From [Clostridium] symbiosum (GTDB lineage: Bacteria > Bacillota > Clostridia > Lachnospirales > Lachnospiraceae), in contig CP143946.1 in assembly GCA_036419695.1 (NCBI GenBank), positions 1,324,001-1,388,000 on the forward strand: a stretch of DNA of 64,000 bases, read 5' to 3'. The position numbers and the translations under genes were made by a program. Of this stretch, positions 61,305 through 64,000 are shown in pieces. The notes under the pieces are model-generated. The model worked only from the letters and a program-made list of their open reading frames with translations, was not told the DNA's origin and ran no database searches. Each line of letters starts with the position of its first letter. Position 1 is the stretch's first letter.

Positions 61305-61377
61305 TGGGCCATCGCCAAATGGTAAGGCAACGGACTCTGACTCCGTCATTTTCAAGGTTCGAATCCTTGTGGCCCAG
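61305..61377 (+). tRNA. tRNA-Gln (anticodon CTG)
   Basis: Acceptor TGGGCCA/TGGCCCA, anticodon stem ACGGA/TCCGT with loop CTCTGAC, T-arm CAAGGTTCGAATCCTTG. Single gene, own promoter and terminator; partner of the TTG isoacceptor at 25018. Confidence 0.96.
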
Positions 61378-61380
61378 TTA

Positions 61381-61436
61381 ACAGAATAAGAGAATCCCTG
61401 TTTCACATCTGTGAGACAGGGATTCTCTTATTCTGT
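61381..61436. terminator. Very long perfect-stem terminator after tRNA-Gln
   Basis: 21-bp perfect stem: ACAGAATAAGAGAATCCCTG (plus T) and its complement around a 14-base loop. It can also end the convergent threonine-aldolase-like gene. 61437-61548 is AT-rich with nothing else recognised. Confidence 0.85.
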
Positions 61437-61548
61437 ATAATCGATTAATATTTTATTTCTGTATACCCCATTTTGATATACTTCATTTCGATATATACAT
61501 AGGAAAGTTCTTCGAACTTCCCTATATAATAAAAATTCCTTTGGCCGG

Positions 61549-62577
61549 TTATTCGATACAATCTTTCAAATATGCTACAAAGCCGCGGACCGCTTTTTCC
61601 GGAGTTGCCCATGAGGTGACAAAGCGGATCGCCATATCGCCGTTGTCGAATACCCGCTCCGTCTCATAGGTGTATTCTTCCGCCAGCTTTTCCGCCAGCT
61701 GCCTGCCGACAATCGGGAAAATCTGGTTGGAGGAGGTTTCGGACAGGAAGGAAAAACCGCAGTCCTTAAAACCCGTTCTGAGAATTTCACTCATATCGTT
61801 GGCATGTTTTCCCAGCTCATAATAAAGTCCGTCGGTGAAGAGAGTTTCAAACTGCAGGCCCAGGAGCCAGCCCTTTGCCAGCATCGCGCCCCTTTGTTTT
61901 AATTGAAAACGGAAGCAGGATTTCAGTTCCGGATGGCAGATTACTAACGCCTCCCCGAACAATGCCCCATTTTTAGTTCCGCCTATATAGAACATATCCG
62001 TAAGCTCCACCAGATCTTCCAGAGTGAGATCATTGGTGGAACTGGTCAGGGCCGACGCCAGCCGGGCGCCGTCCAGGAACAGATAGAGATGGTTCAGGCG
62101 GCATAAGTGGCTCAGCTCCTCCAGTTCCTGTTTTGTATACTGTGTTCCCAGCTCCGTTGTATTGGAGATGTAAACTAATTTTGGAAGTACGGTAAATTCT
62201 GCGTTGTGTTTTTTTAGCATCTGTGCAACATCGGAGGCATGTATTTTTCCGTCTGCCGTCGGGATGGTGAGAATCTTATGGCCGGTTGCCTCCACGGCTC
62301 CGGTCTCGTGGCAGTTGATATGGCCTGTTTCGGCGGAAACTACGGCCTCGTGTGGGCGCAGAGCCCTTGCAATCGCCAGCAGGTTGGTCTGTGTGCCTCC
62401 CGGAATAAAATGGACGTCGATATCACTGCGCCCGCATTCCTTCTTAATCAGAGCGGCGGCGCGCTCACAGTGGCCGTCCTTGCCATATCCCGGATTCTGC
62501 TCCAGATTTGTATTCATCATCGCTTCCAGTACGCGCGGATGGGCTCCTTCGCTGTAATCATTGGCAAAACTGTACAT
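61549..62577 (-). CDS. Threonine aldolase-like PLP enzyme (beta-eliminating lyase family)
   Basis: 342 residues, normal length. PLP Lys202 in FYIGGTKNGALFGEA, HFIPGGTQTN near the cofactor phosphate, LFLDGARLASAL with the PLP-ring Asp. Low-specificity L-threonine aldolases split threonine or allo-threonine to glycine and acetaldehyde. Start at ATG 62577 (MYSFANDYSEG), 8 bases after AGGAGG; an ATG at 62604 would add 9 residues. Monocistronic on the minus strand. Confidence 0.9.
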   Translation of the reverse strand: MYSFANDYSEGAHPRVLEAMMNTNLEQNPGYGKDGHCERAAALIKKECGRSDIDVHFIPGGTQTNLLAIARALRPHEAVVSAETGHINCHETGAVEATGHKILTIPTADGKIHASDVAQMLKKHNAEFTVLPKLVYISNTTELGTQYTKQELEELSHLCRLNHLYLFLDGARLASALTSSTNDLTLEDLVELTDMFYIGGTKNGALFGEALVICHPELKSCFRFQLKQRGAMLAKGWLLGLQFETLFTDGLYYELGKHANDMSEILRTGFKDCGFSFLSETSSNQIFPIVGRQLAEKLAEEYTYETERVFDNGDMAIRFVTSWATPEKAVRGFVAYLKDCIE

Positions 62578-62750
62578 GTTATATTCCTCCTGTTGTCTCG
62601 TCATTTTCTGTGTAGAAGATCCTATCCCTCTATTTTGAGTGCAGAAGGGGAGGTTGTCAAGTGGAAAACCGGGAATAGAAAAGAACCGAAAAGAACGGTT
62701 ATCGTGGACGGCAAAAGAAAATACAGCGCTTTAAGGTAAATCGATAGATC

Positions 62751-63218
62751 CTATTTATTTATCTCGCGAATTAAATTTATCATCTCAATCGCACCTACAG
62801 CACAATCATATCCTTTGTTCCCTGCCTTTGTTCCGGCCCGTTCAATCGCCTGCTCAATATTTTCGGTAGTCAGTACGCCAAACATAACCGGAAGGCCGCA
62901 TTTTAATGAAACAGCAGCAATGCCTTTTGATACTTCATTGCAGACATAATCATAGTGGCTGGTGGAACCTCGGATCACTGCGCCCAGGCAGATGATTGCA
63001 TCATATTTTCCGCACTCCGCCATTTTCGATGCAATCAGCGGGATTTCAAAAGCCCCCGGTACCCATGCAACTTCAATGTCCTCCTCCCTCACATCATGCC
63101 GGAGTAATCCGTCCATGGCGCCGCCCAACAGCCTGGAGGTGATAAATTCATTGAAACGGGCGGCTACAATTCCTATTTTGATTTCCTTCGATACAAGCTT
63201 TCCCTCAAATGTCTTCAT
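62751..63218 (-). CDS. ribH: 6,7-dimethyl-8-ribityllumazine synthase
   Basis: 155 residues, full length. FNEFITSRLLGGAMDGL, WVPGAFEIPL and ICLGAVIRGSTSHYDYVCNE with the catalytic His are typical. It condenses the RibB product with the ribitylaminopyrimidine in riboflavin synthesis. It starts 20 bases after the ribBA stop, in the same operon. Confidence 0.96.
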   Translation of the reverse strand: MKTFEGKLVSKEIKIGIVAARFNEFITSRLLGGAMDGLLRHDVREEDIEVAWVPGAFEIPLIASKMAECGKYDAIICLGAVIRGSTSHYDYVCNEVSKGIAAVSLKCGLPVMFGVLTTENIEQAIERAGTKAGNKGYDCAVGAIEMINLIREINK

Positions 63219-63238
63219 AATGATTTCCTTTCTTTCAT

Positions 63239-64000
63239 TTAATACTTTAAAATATGACCCATGCGCTTCTGCTTCGTTTTTAAATAAAACAGATCGTGGG
63301 AGGTAGCATCCATCTGAATCGGCACGCGTTCCGTGATATCAAGTCCAAATTCTGCAAGCTGATAGACTTTATCAGGATTGTTTGTTAGGAGACGTATACT
63401 CTTTACACCTAACGCCCTTAAAATCTGGGCGCCGATATAATACTCCCGTTGATCGCCGGCAAAGCCCAGCGCAAGATTGGCATCCAGCGTGTCCATACCC
63501 TGTTCCTGCAGTTCATAGGCCCTCAGTTTATTGATCAGGCCAATTCCACGGCCCTCTTGGCGCATATAGAGCAAAATGCCCCGTCCTTCTCTTTCAATTT
63601 GTGTCATCGCGGCAGACAATTGCTGGCCGCAGTCGCAGCGCAGAGAACCGAATGTGTCCCCCGTTAAGCACTCAGAATGGACACGGCATAAAACATTTTT
63701 TCCATCACCGATCTCTCCCCTGACCAGAGCCATATGGTGTTCCCCATTTAAACGGTTCACAAAGCCATAGGCCATAAAATCACCATATTTTGTTGGAAGT
63801 TTTACAGCGGCCTTCTGGTCAACCAGCGTTTCATGGCATTTTCTGTAATTTTGTAAATCACGTATTGTAATAAATTTCATGTCCCATTTTTTCGCCAGTT
63901 CCATCAATTCGGGGGTACGCATCATCGTTCCGTCCTCCCGCATAATCTCGCAGCACAAACCACATTCTTTCAAACCGGCCAGACGGCATAAATCAACGGT
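63239..64000 (-). CDS. ribBA: RibBA (DHBP synthase / GTP cyclohydrolase II), 5' end beyond the window
   Basis: The frame is open to base 64000, giving 253 residues of the C-terminal part. It begins with the end of the DHBP synthase domain (VDLCRLAGLKECGLCCEIMR), then has GTP cyclohydrolase II. That domain shows Zn-binding cysteines in SECLTGDTFGSLRCDCGQQL and the nucleotide motif MRQEGRGIGLINKLRAYELQ. The ATG at 63973 is internal. The fused enzyme supplies both precursors of riboflavin; ribH follows. The usual ribD and ribE would be upstream, outside the window. Confidence 0.94.
   Translation of the reverse strand, partial: TVDLCRLAGLKECGLCCEIMREDGTMMRTPELMELAKKWDMKFITIRDLQNYRKCHETLVDQKAAVKLPTKYGDFMAYGFVNRLNGEHHMALVRGEIGDGKNVLCRVHSECLTGDTFGSLRCDCGQQLSAAMTQIEREGRGILLYMRQEGRGIGLINKLRAYELQEQGMDTLDANLALGFAGDQREYYIGAQILRALGVKSIRLLTNNPDKVYQLAEFGLDITERVPIQMDATSHDLFYLKTKQKRMGHILKY

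Overview
The window looks like the chromosome of a strict-anaerobic, amino-acid-fermenting gut clostridium of the Lachnospiraceae, most probably Clostridium symbiosum or a very close relative. The main evidence is a complete hydroxyglutarate-pathway block (gcdD, gcdC1, gcdC2, gcdB, gctA, gctB, gcdA, then hgdC, hgdA, hgdB). It carries the two tandem biotin-carrier genes described for the C. symbiosum glutaconyl-CoA decarboxylase. Hybrid cluster protein of the strict-anaerobe type, 2-hydroxyglutaryl-CoA dehydratase and many oxygen-sensitive Fe-S proteins fit this. No phage, IS element, integrase or CRISPR array was seen.

Layout. 1-2.6 kb: 3' part of a chemotaxis receptor and an orphan double-winged-helix GntR-like regulator. 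2.7-14.3 kb: a divergent catabolic island. On the minus strand a LacI-type regulator leads a zinc-type dehydrogenase, a TIM-barrel isomerase and a DapA/NanA-type aldolase. On the plus strand are a tripartite TRAP transporter, three Gfo/Idh/MocA oxidoreductases and a second TIM-barrel isomerase. cre-like palindromes sit in the divergent promoter region. 14.7-17.6 kb: nadABC; the likely regulator NiaR lies at 24.0 kb. 18.1-23.7 kb: a Na+/glutamate symporter, two M20 amidohydrolases and a convergent PrpR/CdaR-like regulator. 24.8-25.2 kb: Arg-His-Gln-Lys tRNA operon. 25.4-29 kb: small regulators, a decayed DUF3793 locus, L-lactate dehydrogenase and a cluster of large palindromic repeats. 29.1-41.3 kb: glnS, then the glutamate-fermentation block. 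41.8-47.9 kb: SpoVB-like flippase, nifS-nifU-mnmA and a cell-wall amidase. 48-53 kb: tRNA-Ser, two small genes, and an hcp/cupin/Fe-S operon divergent from a Crp/Fnr regulator. 53.4-61.2 kb: PadR with two DUF2812 membrane proteins, an aminotransferase, VanZ, truA, an ECF sigma factor and its RsgI-like partner. 61.3-64 kb: tRNA-Gln, a threonine-aldolase-like enzyme, ribH and the 3' part of ribBA.

The parts join around glutamate. GltS, and perhaps the M20 hydrolases, would supply glutamate. Gct, Hgd and Gcd would convert 2-hydroxyglutarate to crotonyl-CoA and pump Na+, which GltS could use. The 2-hydroxyglutarate dehydrogenase is not in the window.

The most unusual signals are non-coding. (1) A family of 200-310 bp palindromic elements with paired, covarying arms has four copies (28.1, 28.6, 41.4 and 56.2 kb). 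(2) A second, MITE-like family has about 19-bp inverted ends (47.9 kb, with a relative at 43.4 kb). (3) A 16-bp operator, GTTAGT-N4-ACTAAC, occurs three times and links the decayed DUF3793 locus to ldh. (4) A palindrome is centred 41.5 bp upstream of the predicted start of the hcp operon. All coordinates and motifs were read by eye; no database search was run.
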